Below, piece after piece: positions 7,386-16,042 of a DNA stretch of 64,000 nt; position 1 is the first letter of the stretch, and each line of letters starts with the position of its first letter. Both the position numbers and the translations under genes were made by a program. This DNA comes from Nitratireductor indicus C115. Its GTDB lineage: Bacteria; Pseudomonadota; Alphaproteobacteria; Rhizobiales; Rhizobiaceae. The stretch covers positions 1 to 64,000 of the forward strand of contig NZ_AMSI01000017.1 of assembly GCF_000300515.1 (NCBI RefSeq). Reading direction: 5' to 3'. The notes under the pieces are model-generated. The model did no database searches. It worked only from the letters and a program-made list of their open reading frames with translations, and was not told the origin of the DNA.

Positions 7386-8408
7386 ATGAGCAAGGCGAAA
7401 ACTCTGAAACAGCCAGCCGGTACCAACAGTTCAGGAGAAATCGTCATTCCGGCGCCGAAGGGTGGCGTGATCAGCAGCAAGGCGGATCGCCTGCGGGTTC
7501 GGGCTGCCTGGATGTATTTCGTCGAGCAGAAGACCCAGAACGAGATTGCGGAAATCCTAAGGATCGGCAGGGTCAGCGTCGTGCGCATGCTGGCGGAAGC
7601 GCGCTCGCGCAACGAGGTGAAGATCAGCATCGAAGGCGATCTCGCCGAAATCACCTCCATCGAGCGGGCGCTCGAACAGCGCTTCGGGCTCGAGCGCGCG
7701 GTCGTCGCACCGCTTTCCGATCCGGAAGCCGACCCCATTCCAGCCATCAGTGCGGCGACCGGAACCTTCGTTTCCGATGTGATGGAAGCGGGTATGTCGG
7801 TCGGCGTGGGCTGGGGGCGCACATTGTTCGGATCCCTTCCCTATATTCGCGGCCGGCCGCTTGCAGATTTCAAGGTGATATCGCTTCTGGGCGGTATCGG
7901 CGTGGCGCGCCGTTTCAATCCCGCAGAATTTGCATGGCGTTTTGCGCGCGCGTTCCAGGGCGACGGTTATCTCATTCCGGCCCCGGCGGTGGTCGACAGC
8001 CTCGAAACCAAGACCGCCCTGATCGAGCGCTGCGGCCTTCATGAGGTGCTGGCGCTGGCCGATACGCTCGATGCGGTTCTGATTTCCGTCGGCAGCCTTG
8101 CGGCCGCAACCACGCTATATCGCGGTGGCTATCTTTCCGAGGCGGTGTGCAATGCGCTTGAAAGCCGGGGCGCGGTCGGTGATATCCTCTACCATTACTA
8201 CGACCGGGATGGTGCCATCGTCGATCATCCCATCAATGACCGTGTCATGTCGGTCGATGTCGACCGTCTGCGCCGGGCGCGGATGCGCATTCTTGCCTCA
8301 GGTGGCCAGGACAAGATCGATGCGCTGATCGGCGCCATGCGGCTGGTGGAGCCGACGGTTTTCATTACAGACGAGGAAAGCGCCCGCTCCGTTCTGGCGC
8401 TTGCCTGA
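7386..8408 (+). CDS. SorC/DeoR-family sugar-sensing transcription regulator
   Basis: A 340-residue SorC-family regulator. An N-terminal helix-turn-helix (about residues 37-70, with TQNEIAEILRIGRVSVVRML) precedes the ~260-residue sugar-phosphate-binding domain, with GVGWGRTL, VISLLGGIG, PAPAVVDS and VGSLAA segments typical of this fold. The ATG at 7386 follows GGGAAG; an upstream TTG at 7371 is less likely. SorC-family proteins bind phosphorylated sugars, so it is the natural candidate to control the neighbouring hexitol PTS, possibly at the inverted repeat at 1635-1654. Target and effector are inferred. Confidence 0.9.
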   Translation: MSKAKTLKQPAGTNSSGEIVIPAPKGGVISSKADRLRVRAAWMYFVEQKTQNEIAEILRIGRVSVVRMLAEARSRNEVKISIEGDLAEITSIERALEQRFGLERAVVAPLSDPEADPIPAISAATGTFVSDVMEAGMSVGVGWGRTLFGSLPYIRGRPLADFKVISLLGGIGVARRFNPAEFAWRFARAFQGDGYLIPAPAVVDSLETKTALIERCGLHEVLALADTLDAVLISVGSLAAATTLYRGGYLSEAVCNALESRGAVGDILYHYYDRDGAIVDHPINDRVMSVDVDRLRRARMRILASGGQDKIDALIGAMRLVEPTVFITDEESARSVLALA

Positions 8409-8552
8409 CCTTCTTGTCGCCGCGCGCCCGGCGATCCCTGGCGCGCGGCCCATTTTCCAGCCTGTGTGTTTTTTCTTCCGACGCGTCTATAACGTGGCAA
8501 AAGCGTGCTCCGGCAGAATGGGTGGCGCATATCGGAGGGGCAGACGTCGGTC

Positions 8553-9449
8553 ATGGTGGAGAACAGGTTCGCGCGGCGATTTCTCCCGTCTTTCGCTGTT
8601 TTGCGCAGTTTCGCTTCGGCTGCGCGGCACCAGAGCTTCACGCTTGCAGCGGAAGAGCTGAACCTCACGCAGAGCGCCGTCAGCCGGCATATCCGGGATA
8701 TGGAGACGGCGCTGGGCTTCAGCCTGTTTCGCCGGGTGGGGCGCCGGGTCATGTTGACGCCGGCCGGCAAAAATCTTGCCGATGCGCTGGAAGACGATCT
8801 CGACCGGATCGTCCAGACACTCCATCGTGCCATTGCGGCGGGCATGTCCGATGCAATGCTCAATGTCGCCAGCCTGCCAACCTTCGCCAGCCGCTGGCTG
8901 GTGCCGCGGCTGCCCGATTTCGAACGCAAGCATCCCGGCATCGGTATCAATCTGACAACCCGGATCGATCCCTTCGACCTCGCCCATGAGCGTTTCGATG
9001 TTGCGATCCATTTCGGGCGTGAGAACTGGCCGGACGCCAAACTTACCAAGCTGTTTGACGAGGCCATGATTGCCGTTGCCTCGCCGCGTTTCGTGGAGGA
9101 GCACGCCATAGAGGGCGCGCAGACGCTCCTCGATGCACCGCTTCTGCATCTGCAAAACAGGCCGGGGGTCTGGGCCGATTGGATGCGGGAAGCGGGCGTG
9201 CAGGATGCGCAGGTTCTGCCGGGGAAGCAGTTCGACCAGTTCACCATGGTTATCGCGGGCGCAGTGGCAGGCCTTGGGGCGGGGCTTCTTCCGGCTTATC
9301 TGATCGAAGAGGAACTACGCACCGGAACGCTCGTACAGATCGGAACCACGCGCCATCAGACCGCAAACAGCTATTTTCTCGTGCAGCCGCTGGGCCTGGA
9401 AAATCCGTCTGCTGATGCTTTTGTCGCATGGCTTGGCCAGCAGGCCTGA
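8553..9449 (+). CDS. LysR-family transcription regulator (GcvA-like)
   Basis: A 298-residue LysR regulator. The winged HTH spans about residues 13-70 with SFTLAAEELNLTQSAVSRHI, and the effector domain begins near LNVASLPTFASRWLVPRL, which together with DVAIHFG and AGLGAGLLPAYLI resembles the GcvA subgroup. The ATG at 8553 has GGAGGGG at 8534-8540, about 12 nt away, a little long but the only good site. It is followed in the same direction, after 253 bp, by an ALDH7-family dehydrogenase gene, which it may control. Effector unknown. Confidence 0.88.
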   Translation: MVENRFARRFLPSFAVLRSFASAARHQSFTLAAEELNLTQSAVSRHIRDMETALGFSLFRRVGRRVMLTPAGKNLADALEDDLDRIVQTLHRAIAAGMSDAMLNVASLPTFASRWLVPRLPDFERKHPGIGINLTTRIDPFDLAHERFDVAIHFGRENWPDAKLTKLFDEAMIAVASPRFVEEHAIEGAQTLLDAPLLHLQNRPGVWADWMREAGVQDAQVLPGKQFDQFTMVIAGAVAGLGAGLLPAYLIEEELRTGTLVQIGTTRHQTANSYFLVQPLGLENPSADAFVAWLGQQA

Positions 9450-9702
9450 GCTTGTTTAGTGGCAATCCGCGATGCTTCTGGAAAGTTGATGCGTATTGGT
9501 AATGAACTGAGCCGGAATTTCCGTTTCCCCTCAAAGCAGGGCGCGCTTACATTCCGGCCAAAAGATTGGGGGCTTGTGTCCGCAATCACCCATGGCGATC
9601 CGGGGCTTTGCTGCATCCGCATTCACGCGACATCGGACGGTTTCGTCTGTCTGCAAGGTGCCTGCGCCGGAAGCAAACATATCGCGAAGGAGCGAAGCAT
9701 CC

Positions 9703-11217
9703 ATGAGCATCAAGGCTGAAACCAGTGAAATCCTGACGCGCCTCGGCGTCGATGCGAAATCGTTTTCGGGCGGTGGCCTTGCGGTTCGCACGCCCGTCAC
9801 CGGGGAAACGATCGCAGAGGTTCCTGCGATCTCCGCAACCGCCGCGGGAGCGGCAATAGACAAGGCGCATGAAGCCTTCAAGGCGTGGCGCGATGTTCCC
9901 GCACCGCGCCGTGGCGAGCTGGTGCGCCTTCTCGGCGAGGAACTGCGTGCGGCGAAGGACGACCTTGGACGCCTCGTTTCCATTGAGGTGGGAAAGATCC
10001 GCTCGGAAGGGCTCGGTGAAGTCCAGGAGATGATCGACATCTGCGACTTTGCCGTCGGCCTGTCGCGCCAGCTCTATGGCCTGACCATCGCGACCGAACG
10101 GCCTGGGCACCGCATGATGGAGACGTGGCATCCACTCGGCGTGGTGGGCGTGATCTCGGCGTTCAATTTCCCCGTGGCCGTCTGGTCATGGAATGCCGCG
10201 CTCGCCTTCGTCTGCGGTGACAGTGTGGTGTGGAAGCCGTCGGAGAAAACGCCGCTGACGGCGCTTGCCTGTCAGGCGATCTTTGCGCGAGCGGTCAAGC
10301 GCTTCGGTTCCGATGCGCCGGAAGGTCTGCTTGCGGTTCTGATCGGCGACCGGGATGTCGGCGAGGCTTTGGTGGATCACCCCAAGGTTCCGCTCGTTTC
10401 AGCCACCGGTTCGACCCGGATGGGACGCGAGGTGGGACCACGCCTTGCCAAGCGCTTCGCACGTGCCGTTCTGGAACTTGGCGGCAACAATGCGGGCATT
10501 GTGTGCCCTTCCGCCGATCTTGACATGGCGCTGCGCGCCATCGCCTTCGGCGCCATGGGAACGGCGGGTCAGCGCTGCACGACGCTGCGGCGTCTGTTCG
10601 TGCACGAATCCGTTTATGATGCGCTCTTGCCGCGCCTGCGCAAGGCTTATGAATCGGTCTCCGTGGGCAGCCCACTTACGAGCGAGGCACTGGTCGGTCC
10701 GTTGATCGACAAGGCTGCGTTCGATAATATGCAGAAAGCGCTCGATGCGGCGCGGTCGCTGGGCGGCAAGGTGACGGGCGGTGCACGTTTCGACAGCGGC
10801 AGCGCGGAAGCCTACTATGCCCATCCCGCGCTGGTCGAGATGCCGAAGCAGGATGGCGTTGTCCTGGAGGAAACCTTCGCGCCGATCCTCTATGTGATGA
10901 AATACACGGATTTCGATGCGGTTCTGGAAGAACACAATGCGGTGGGTGCGGGTCTTTCCTCCAGTATCTTCACCACGGACATGCGCGAGGCGGAGACCTT
11001 TCTCAGCGCACGCGGTTCCGACTGCGGCATCGCCAATGTGAATATCGGCACGTCAGGTGCGGAAATCGGCGGCGCATTCGGCGGCGAGAAGGAAACGGGC
11101 GGTGGTCGGGAGTCCGGTTCCGACGCGTGGAAGGCCTATATGCGCCGCGCCACCAACACGGTGAACTATTCCAAGGCTCTGCCTTTGGCGCAGGGTGTGT
11201 CTTTCGACATCGAGTAG
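9703..11217 (+). CDS. amaB: ALDH7-family L-piperidine-6-carboxylate / aminoadipate-semialdehyde dehydrogenase
   Basis: A 504-residue NAD-dependent aldehyde dehydrogenase of the antiquitin (ALDH7) type, which oxidises alpha-aminoadipate semialdehyde/piperideine-6-carboxylate to aminoadipate in lysine and pipecolate breakdown. Active-site residues are complete: Asn in SAFNFPVAVW, Glu258 in LELGGNN, Cys292 in GQRCTT (34 residues apart as expected). ALDH7 hallmarks are EVQEMIDICDFAVGLSRQL, NIGTSGAEIGGAFGGEK and the SDAWKAYMRR C-terminal region. The ATG at 9703 has AAGGAG 10 nt upstream. A bidirectional terminator follows at 11232-11261. Pathway assignment rests on family resemblance. Confidence 0.88.
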   Translation: MSIKAETSEILTRLGVDAKSFSGGGLAVRTPVTGETIAEVPAISATAAGAAIDKAHEAFKAWRDVPAPRRGELVRLLGEELRAAKDDLGRLVSIEVGKIRSEGLGEVQEMIDICDFAVGLSRQLYGLTIATERPGHRMMETWHPLGVVGVISAFNFPVAVWSWNAALAFVCGDSVVWKPSEKTPLTALACQAIFARAVKRFGSDAPEGLLAVLIGDRDVGEALVDHPKVPLVSATGSTRMGREVGPRLAKRFARAVLELGGNNAGIVCPSADLDMALRAIAFGAMGTAGQRCTTLRRLFVHESVYDALLPRLRKAYESVSVGSPLTSEALVGPLIDKAAFDNMQKALDAARSLGGKVTGGARFDSGSAEAYYAHPALVEMPKQDGVVLEETFAPILYVMKYTDFDAVLEEHNAVGAGLSSSIFTTDMREAETFLSARGSDCGIANVNIGTSGAEIGGAFGGEKETGGGRESGSDAWKAYMRRATNTVNYSKALPLAQGVSFDIE

Positions 11218-11231
11218 ACGCAGGATCCAAC

Positions 11232-11261
11232 AAAAAAGGGCGGTCATTGACCGCCCTTTTT
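11232..11261. terminator. Bidirectional terminator after the ALDH7 gene
   Basis: A 9-bp perfect stem GGGCGGTCA (11238-11246) / TGACCGCCC (11248-11256) is flanked by six A residues upstream and five T residues downstream, so it could end transcripts from the ALDH7 gene (plus) and also the minus-strand gapR transcript. Confidence 0.9.
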
Positions 11262-11321
11262 GTATAAGAGGCAGGTGCGCCTGAGAAAGACAGCGCTCCA
11301 CCCAATATTTCGAGCTTTGCA

Positions 11322-11356
11322 CGCATGTCAGGCGATCTCGCCTGACTATTCATGCG
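11322..11356. repeat. Dispersed palindromic repeat, copy 1
   Basis: Core GTCAGGCGA (11327-11335) / TCGCCTGAC (11338-11346) is a perfect 9-bp palindrome with a 2-nt centre, with outer arms CGCATG (11322-11327) and CATGCG (11351-11356). It lies just downstream of the gapR stop. Related copies occur near 15032, 18121, 25015, 53850 and 56624. Confidence 0.75.
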
Positions 11357-11357
11357 T

Positions 11358-11621
11358 TCATTCCATGCCGAGGGCGGCCTTGTAGAGGTCGATCATCGCC
11401 TCTTCTTCCTGACGCTCGGCCTGATCTTTCTTGCGCAGGCGAACGATGCTGCGCACGGCCTTGGTGTCGAAGCCGGTTGCCTTCATCTCGGCATAGACTT
11501 CCTTGATGTCCTCGGAAATCGTCTTCTTGTCCTCTTCGAGGCGCTCTACGCGCTCGATGAAAGCGCGAAGCTGGCCAGCGGCCACGGTCTGTGAGGTCTC
11601 TGTGGTGATGTCGTCGACCAT
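11358..11621 (-). CDS. gapR: GapR-family nucleoid-associated protein (DUF2312/UPF0335)
   Basis: An 87-residue DUF2312 protein. GapR of Caulobacter, the characterised member, binds overtwisted AT-rich DNA ahead of replication and is needed for normal chromosome replication and division. The conserved pattern [20 protein letters not shown]...[20 protein letters not shown]...LRKKDQAER (read in parts) is intact and indicates two long basic helices. Length equals the family norm. It is the downstream member of a minus-strand group with the DUF1244 gene and N-formylglutamate amidohydrolase, a frequent arrangement in Hyphomicrobiales. Confidence 0.92.
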   Translation of the reverse strand: MVDDITTETSQTVAAGQLRAFIERVERLEEDKKTISEDIKEVYAEMKATGFDTKAVRSIVRLRKKDQAERQEEEAMIDLYKAALGME

Positions 11622-11768
11622 GGAAAACTCCGGTTGATGGATTGGAAGCCCGCGACTCGGGGCAATGAAGCTTGGCAGGTTCGATGCCTCAGGCAGGGCC
11701 GGGGGTCAAGGGATTTGCGGCCGAACGGCGTGACTGCTGACGTCAGGAGGCAGGCCCGGCGCGATTCA

Positions 11769-12077
11769 TCAGTGATCGCGGGGGCGATTGACTTCGAAGG
11801 CAGCCTTCTGGTCGGGCGTGGCTTCCTTCTGGTGCCTTGACCGCCATTCGTCATAGGGCATGCCATAAACGATTTCGCGCGACTCTTCCTTGCTTAGCTC
11901 CAGCCCCTTGGCCTCGGCTGCCTCGCGATACCAGTTGGACAGGCAGTTGCGGCAGAAGCCGGCGAGATTCATCAGGTCGATGTTCTGGACATCGGAGCGT
12001 TCGCGCAGATGCTCGAGCAGCCGCCGGAACGCCGCTGCCTCAAGATCGCGCTTCTGGTTTTCGTCAAGCTCGATCAT
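11769..12077 (-). CDS. DUF1244 family protein
   Basis: A 102-residue DUF1244 protein of unknown function, conserved in alpha- and gammaproteobacteria. The signature NLAGFCRNCLSNWYREAAE, with two cysteines, is at about residues 37-55, followed by REIVYGMPYDEW. The ATG at 12077 begins 3 bp after the stop of the upstream N-formylglutamate amidohydrolase gene, so translation is probably coupled. The acidic/basic C-terminus looks unstructured. Confidence 0.88.
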   Translation of the reverse strand: MIELDENQKRDLEAAAFRRLLEHLRERSDVQNIDLMNLAGFCRNCLSNWYREAAEAKGLELSKEESREIVYGMPYDEWRSRHQKEATPDQKAAFEVNRPRDH

Positions 12078-12080
12078 GCT

Positions 12081-12887
12081 TCACTCCCTTGCAGGCGCAT
12101 CGGTGCGCGAGCCGTAATGCTTTGTCTCATGCATATCGGGCCGGGTATTGAGCGCGTCAAGCATCGGGGCAAGACGCTCGGCCCAACTGTTCGCCCCGAC
12201 CCGGTCGGCGATCAGATCCTGTCTGATCTCGATCAGCGTGTGGGCATAGCCGTTCATTGTTCCATGCCGGTGCATGGTGTCTCCGGGCAATGCGCCGTCA
12301 TAGGGTTCGTTGTCGCCCACGGTCAGGGTGGGATCGCGGGACAGGGTGTCCAGCAGGAAACGCGTTGCGCGATCGTCGCGGTCCCAGAGCAGGCCCACAT
12401 GCCAGGGGCGGTGCCGATCCTGCATGACGGGGGTGAAGGAGTGAACGGAGACGATCAGCGGCGCCGCTCCGCTGGCAGTGGCCGTTTCCTCGATCAATGC
12501 CGACACGGCGGCGTGATAAGGCCTGTAGTAAAGCTCAAGCCGCCGGTTTCGCTCTTCCTCGCCGAGTGGATAGTTGCCGCCGATGATCGTTCCGTCATAA
12601 AGCTGCCGGATGAGGGTCGGATCGTTTTCGCTGCGGTTCGGGTCGATCAGAAGGCGCGAGAAACCGCACAGAACGGCGGGCACCCCCGTCAGGTGGGCGA
12701 GCTGCCGCGTCACGTCCTCCACGCCGATGTCATAGGCGATGTGGCGGTCGAACTCGCGCTCTGGCAGGCCCAGCCGACCGTAGGTTTCGGGAAGGGCGCG
12801 CATGGCGTGATCGGCGATAAGGACCATGCCTTTCGCGCTGTCGCCGGGAATTCGTTCAAAGGCTGCTTTGTAGGAGAGTGCAGTCAT
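12081..12887 (-). CDS. N-formylglutamate amidohydrolase
   Basis: A 268-residue member of the N-formylglutamate amidohydrolase family, which in histidine breakdown hydrolyses N-formyl-L-glutamate to formate and glutamate; many rhizobial homologues sit outside hut operons, as here. Metal-site motifs are VLIADHA near residue 23, HIAYDIG, and VSVHSFTPV. The N-terminal MTALSYKAAFERIPG is typical. It heads a minus-strand group with the DUF1244 gene. Some members act on other N-acylated amino acids, so the substrate is inferred. Confidence 0.88.
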   Translation of the reverse strand: MTALSYKAAFERIPGDSAKGMVLIADHAMRALPETYGRLGLPEREFDRHIAYDIGVEDVTRQLAHLTGVPAVLCGFSRLLIDPNRSENDPTLIRQLYDGTIIGGNYPLGEEERNRRLELYYRPYHAAVSALIEETATASGAAPLIVSVHSFTPVMQDRHRPWHVGLLWDRDDRATRFLLDTLSRDPTLTVGDNEPYDGALPGDTMHRHGTMNGYAHTLIEIRQDLIADRVGANSWAERLAPMLDALNTRPDMHETKHYGSRTDAPARE

Positions 12888-13080
12888 GGGGCTCGGGTCT
12901 GGAGGCTGATGACGTGGCTAAGGGTCTGGTGAATGCGCGATAAACGTTTCCTTTCATGAAGCCTCCGCAATCGCAATGGCTGCGAGGAAACAATTGCATG
13001 GCGGCGTCTGGCGCGTTGACAGGCGCGCGCACATTGCCGAAAAGGTAGATATGCTCAGTTCGGGATCAAGGGTCTCTAAT

Positions 13081-13563
13081 ATGCTTCGACGGGCGTCACG
13101 CGCGAACTGCCGGGGGGCTTTTCTGCTTGCTGCTTGCGTCGGACTGCTAGGTATGCTGGCCGCTCCCACGCCGGCCTTCGCGGATTTTCGCGTCTGCAAC
13201 TCCACCCAGAATCTGGTTGGCGTTGCCATAGGCTATCGCACCAGCAGTGGCTGGGTGAGCGAAGGTTGGTGGCAGATCGATAAATCGAGCTGCAAGACGC
13301 TGATCGAAGGGCCGCTCGAATCGCGTTATTATTATCTTTATGCGGAAGATGCGGCGCGTGGCGGGCGCTGGGAAGGGCCGACGCAGATGTGCATCGCCCT
13401 GACCGAGTTCAAGATCGCGGGCACCAACGATTGCTTTGCACGCGGTTTCCAGCGGGCTGGCTTCCAGGAATATGACACGAGGGAACAGGAAAACTGGATG
13501 GTGGATCTGACGGACGGCCCGCAAGACACCGGCGCTCTCACCGGAGCGGGTGGAACCCAATGA
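13081..13563 (+). CDS. Exported DUF1036 protein
   Basis: A 160-residue secreted protein with an N-terminal signal peptide (basic n-region MLRRASRANCRG, hydrophobic core, likely cut after APTPAFA at about residue 34) and a DUF1036 domain: DFRVCNSTQNLVGVAIGY, SEGWWQIDKSSCKTL and CIALTEFKI. Conserved cysteines may form disulfides in the periplasm. A start at 13051 is also possible (10 residues longer); 13081 is preferred because AAGGG lies 8 nt upstream and the signal peptide is then normal. Its stop overlaps the pyk start by ATGA. Function of the family is unknown. Confidence 0.88.
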   Translation: MLRRASRANCRGAFLLAACVGLLGMLAAPTPAFADFRVCNSTQNLVGVAIGYRTSSGWVSEGWWQIDKSSCKTLIEGPLESRYYYLYAEDAARGGRWEGPTQMCIALTEFKIAGTNDCFARGFQRAGFQEYDTREQENWMVDLTDGPQDTGALTGAGGTQ

Positions 13564-14996
13564 GGCGCAACCGCAAGGTCAAGATTCTCGCCACCCTGGG
13601 GCCTGCCTCTTCCGATGAAGCCATGATTCACCGCCTTGTGCAGGCGGGCGCGGATGTCTTCCGCATCAATATGAGCCATTCCAGCCACGATCTGATGCGC
13701 ACATTGGTTGAGCGCATCCGCAAGGTGGAAAAGGAAGCGGGGCATCCGATCGGCATTCTTGCCGATCTGCAGGGGCCGAAACTGCGTGTCGGCACTTTTG
13801 CGGAGAAGAGTGTCGAGCTCGAAGTCGGGCAGAAGTTTACCCTCGACGACAATACCGCACCCGGCGACAAGACGCGGGTACACCTGCCTCATCCCGAAAT
13901 TCTCAAATCGGTCGAGCCCGGTCACCGGCTTCTGATCGATGACGGGCGTTTGCAGCTCAAGGCGCTCAAGAACGACGGCAAGTCCATCCTCTGCGAAGTG
14001 GTCGCCGGCACGAAAATCTCCGACCGCAAGGGCGTCAGCCTGCCGGATACGGATCTGCCGATGGGCGCGCTGACGGAAAAGGACCGCAAGGACCTCGATG
14101 CCGTGCTCGCCGCAGACGTGGACTGGATCGCACTGTCGTTCATTCAGCGGCCGGAAGACCTGGCTGAAGTGCGCAAGGTTGCCCGTGGCCGCGCCTCGCT
14201 GCTGGCCAAGATCGAGAAGCCCCAGGCGGTGAAGCGGCTGGCCGAGATCATCGAACTGTCCGATGCGCTGATGGTGGCGCGCGGTGATCTGGGCGTGGAA
14301 ATGCCGCTGGAAATGGTTCCTGGCATTCAGAAGCAGATCACGCGGGCATGCCGCCGCGCCGGCAAGCCGGTGGTGGTGGCCACGCAGATGCTCGAATCGA
14401 TGATTGCTGCTCCGGTGCCGACGCGCGCCGAAGTTTCGGATGTCGCCACGGCGGTGTTCGAGGGAGCGGATGCGATCATGCTGTCCGCTGAATCGGCAGC
14501 CGGTGAATACCCCGTCGAGGCGGTTTCCACGATGGATTCCATCGCCCGGCAGGTGGAGCGCGACCCGACCTACAACGATATCATCAATGGTCAGCGCGGA
14601 GAGCCCGAGGCGACGGGCGCGGACGCCATCTCCATGGCGGCGCGCCAGATTGCCGAGACGCTGAACCTGTCTGCGATCATCTGCTACACCTCCTCCGGCA
14701 CAACAGGCCTGCGGGCCGCGCGCGAACGACCCCGCGTTCCAGTCGTGGCGCTGTCTCCGGTGGTGGAGACCGCACGGCGGCTTTCGCTCGTGTGGGGCAT
14801 GCACTGCGTCGTTACCGAGGATGCGAGCGATCTCGACGACATGGTCAATCGGGCCTGCCGGATCGCGTATCAGCAAAATCTCGCAAAGCCGGGCGATCGC
14901 GTGATCATCACGGCAGGCGTTCCCCTCGGGACGCCAGGCGCGACCAACATGCTGCGCATCGCCTATATCGGTTCCGATGGTCTTGGCGGTATCTGA
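13560..14996 (+). CDS. pyk: Pyruvate kinase
   Basis: A 478-residue pyruvate kinase converting phosphoenolpyruvate and ADP to pyruvate and ATP. Motifs in order: RINMSH (substrate/cation site), LADLQGPKLRVG, then the B domain, AKIEKPQA with the catalytic lysine, VARGDLGVE, ATQMLESMI, and the C-terminal allosteric-type domain (CYTSSGTTGLRAARERP). Length is that of bacterial type enzymes. The start ATGA overlaps the stop of the exported DUF1036 gene, so the two are translationally coupled, an arrangement common in Hyphomicrobiales although no functional link is known. Confidence 0.97.
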   Translation: MRRNRKVKILATLGPASSDEAMIHRLVQAGADVFRINMSHSSHDLMRTLVERIRKVEKEAGHPIGILADLQGPKLRVGTFAEKSVELEVGQKFTLDDNTAPGDKTRVHLPHPEILKSVEPGHRLLIDDGRLQLKALKNDGKSILCEVVAGTKISDRKGVSLPDTDLPMGALTEKDRKDLDAVLAADVDWIALSFIQRPEDLAEVRKVARGRASLLAKIEKPQAVKRLAEIIELSDALMVARGDLGVEMPLEMVPGIQKQITRACRRAGKPVVVATQMLESMIAAPVPTRAEVSDVATAVFEGADAIMLSAESAAGEYPVEAVSTMDSIARQVERDPTYNDIINGQRGEPEATGADAISMAARQIAETLNLSAIICYTSSGTTGLRAARERPRVPVVALSPVVETARRLSLVWGMHCVVTEDASDLDDMVNRACRIAYQQNLAKPGDRVIITAGVPLGTPGATNMLRIAYIGSDGLGGI

Positions 14997-15031
14997 AGCC
15001 GCTTTGGCGTTGGGTTGAAAGGTGTTTTTGG

Positions 15032-15053
15032 GTTCAGGTGATCTCACCTGAAC
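15032..15053. repeat. Dispersed palindromic repeat, copy 2
   Basis: GTTCAGGTGA (15032-15041) and TCACCTGAAC (15044-15053) form a perfect 10-bp palindrome with centre TC, preceded by TTTTTGG. It lies between the convergent pyk and TPR genes and may act as a transcript-end structure. Confidence 0.75.
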
Positions 15054-15064
15054 AGCAACACGCT

Positions 15065-15658
15065 CTATATGCCCCGACCGTCCAGCTTGTCCGAGATTTC
15101 GGACATGGCCTTTTGCGCGCTGCGCAACATCGGGTAGACGTCCAGAATCTGCTCATAGACGGCAAGCGCCTGTTCGTTGCGGTTGGTGTCCTGGAAAATG
15201 CGGGCCATGCCCGCCAGAGCGCCGAAGTGACGGGGTTCCAGTTCCAAAACGCGTGAAATGTCGGCCATGGACCGCGCATAATCCTTGCGCATGAAATGCA
15301 CCGTGGCGCGGCGATTCCAGCCCTCGGCATAATCGGGGTAAAGCAGAACAAGCTGGTCGAGGAAGTCGAGTGCGACGGAGAATTTCTCCGCCTTCACGGC
15401 ATCGTTCGCCCAGCCCATCAAGAGAGCCGCGGTATCTCCGGCGGCGTTGGTCCAGGTCTCGCCGATGCGCAAGGCTATGCGCCGCGCAGCCTGTTCGTTG
15501 CGCTCGCGTTTCAAATCCATGAAGAGCTTGTCGAGGCGGGATGTGCCAGCTTGACCGGCGCTCGCAACCGCTTCGTCCTGTTGCGGACGATCCTCGGCCC
15601 ACGCCAGAGGCGAGGCCGTCAGAAACGCGATGCTCAGGATTGCGAGGAATCGTACCAT
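15065..15658 (-). CDS. Exported tetratricopeptide-repeat protein
   Basis: A 197-residue protein with a clear signal peptide (MVRFLAILSIAFLTASPLAWA, cut before EDRPQ) and two to three TPR units, seen in ALDFLDQLVLLYPDYAEGWN, RSMADISRVLELEPRHFGAL and ALAVYEQILDVYPM. TPRs bind partner proteins, so it is likely a periplasmic scaffold; no partner is suggested by the context. It is convergent with pyk and is followed upstream by the L36 gene. Confidence 0.88.
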   Translation of the reverse strand: MVRFLAILSIAFLTASPLAWAEDRPQQDEAVASAGQAGTSRLDKLFMDLKRERNEQAARRIALRIGETWTNAAGDTAALLMGWANDAVKAEKFSVALDFLDQLVLLYPDYAEGWNRRATVHFMRKDYARSMADISRVLELEPRHFGALAGMARIFQDTNRNEQALAVYEQILDVYPMLRSAQKAMSEISDKLDGRGI

Positions 15659-15728
15659 GCCGCGATCATACGCGCGGCAAGGCTTAGTGAAAACTGACTT
15701 TCGCGTGAATGCCGCCAGAGCGCGGCAA

Positions 15729-15854
15729 TCAGCCCTGCCGTGCCTTGAAGCGCGGGTTGGACTTGTTGATGATGTAGATGCGGCCCTTGCGGCGGACCAG
15801 GCGGTTTTCCCGGTGGCGGGTCTTCAGCGCTTTCAGCGAGTTCTTGATCTTCAT
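15729..15854 (-). CDS. ykgO: 50S ribosomal protein L36, type B (YkgO-like)
   Basis: A 41-residue L36 of the large ribosomal subunit. The sequence [17 protein letters not shown]... with [23 protein letters not shown] matches the alternative, zinc-free (C-minus) form: the Cys/His zinc ligands of classical L36 are absent. Its start lies at 15854. Such forms can replace the zinc-binding version when zinc is scarce, although in many alphaproteobacteria the C-minus form is the only copy. Confidence 0.95.
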   Translation of the reverse strand: MKIKNSLKALKTRHRENRLVRRKGRIYIINKSNPRFKARQG

Positions 15855-16042
15855 CGGTCTTGTCCATGGTTGGGCCAGATGGCCCGCAAACAACAAGGCG
15901 CGCAGAGATCGGCGCGCCAAAAGAGTTGCGAGGCTCTTAGACGAGGATGCTTGTCCGTGTCAACCATCTGGAGGGTTTCCGATTGCGTTTGAGGGCGTGG
16001 CTGATGTTCAATCGGGCGGGTGGAAGAGAATCGGAGACCGGA

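Noticed and set aside
13338-15047. 569-codon minus-strand open frame over pyk
   Set aside because: Complement of pyruvate kinase; composition is not protein-like.
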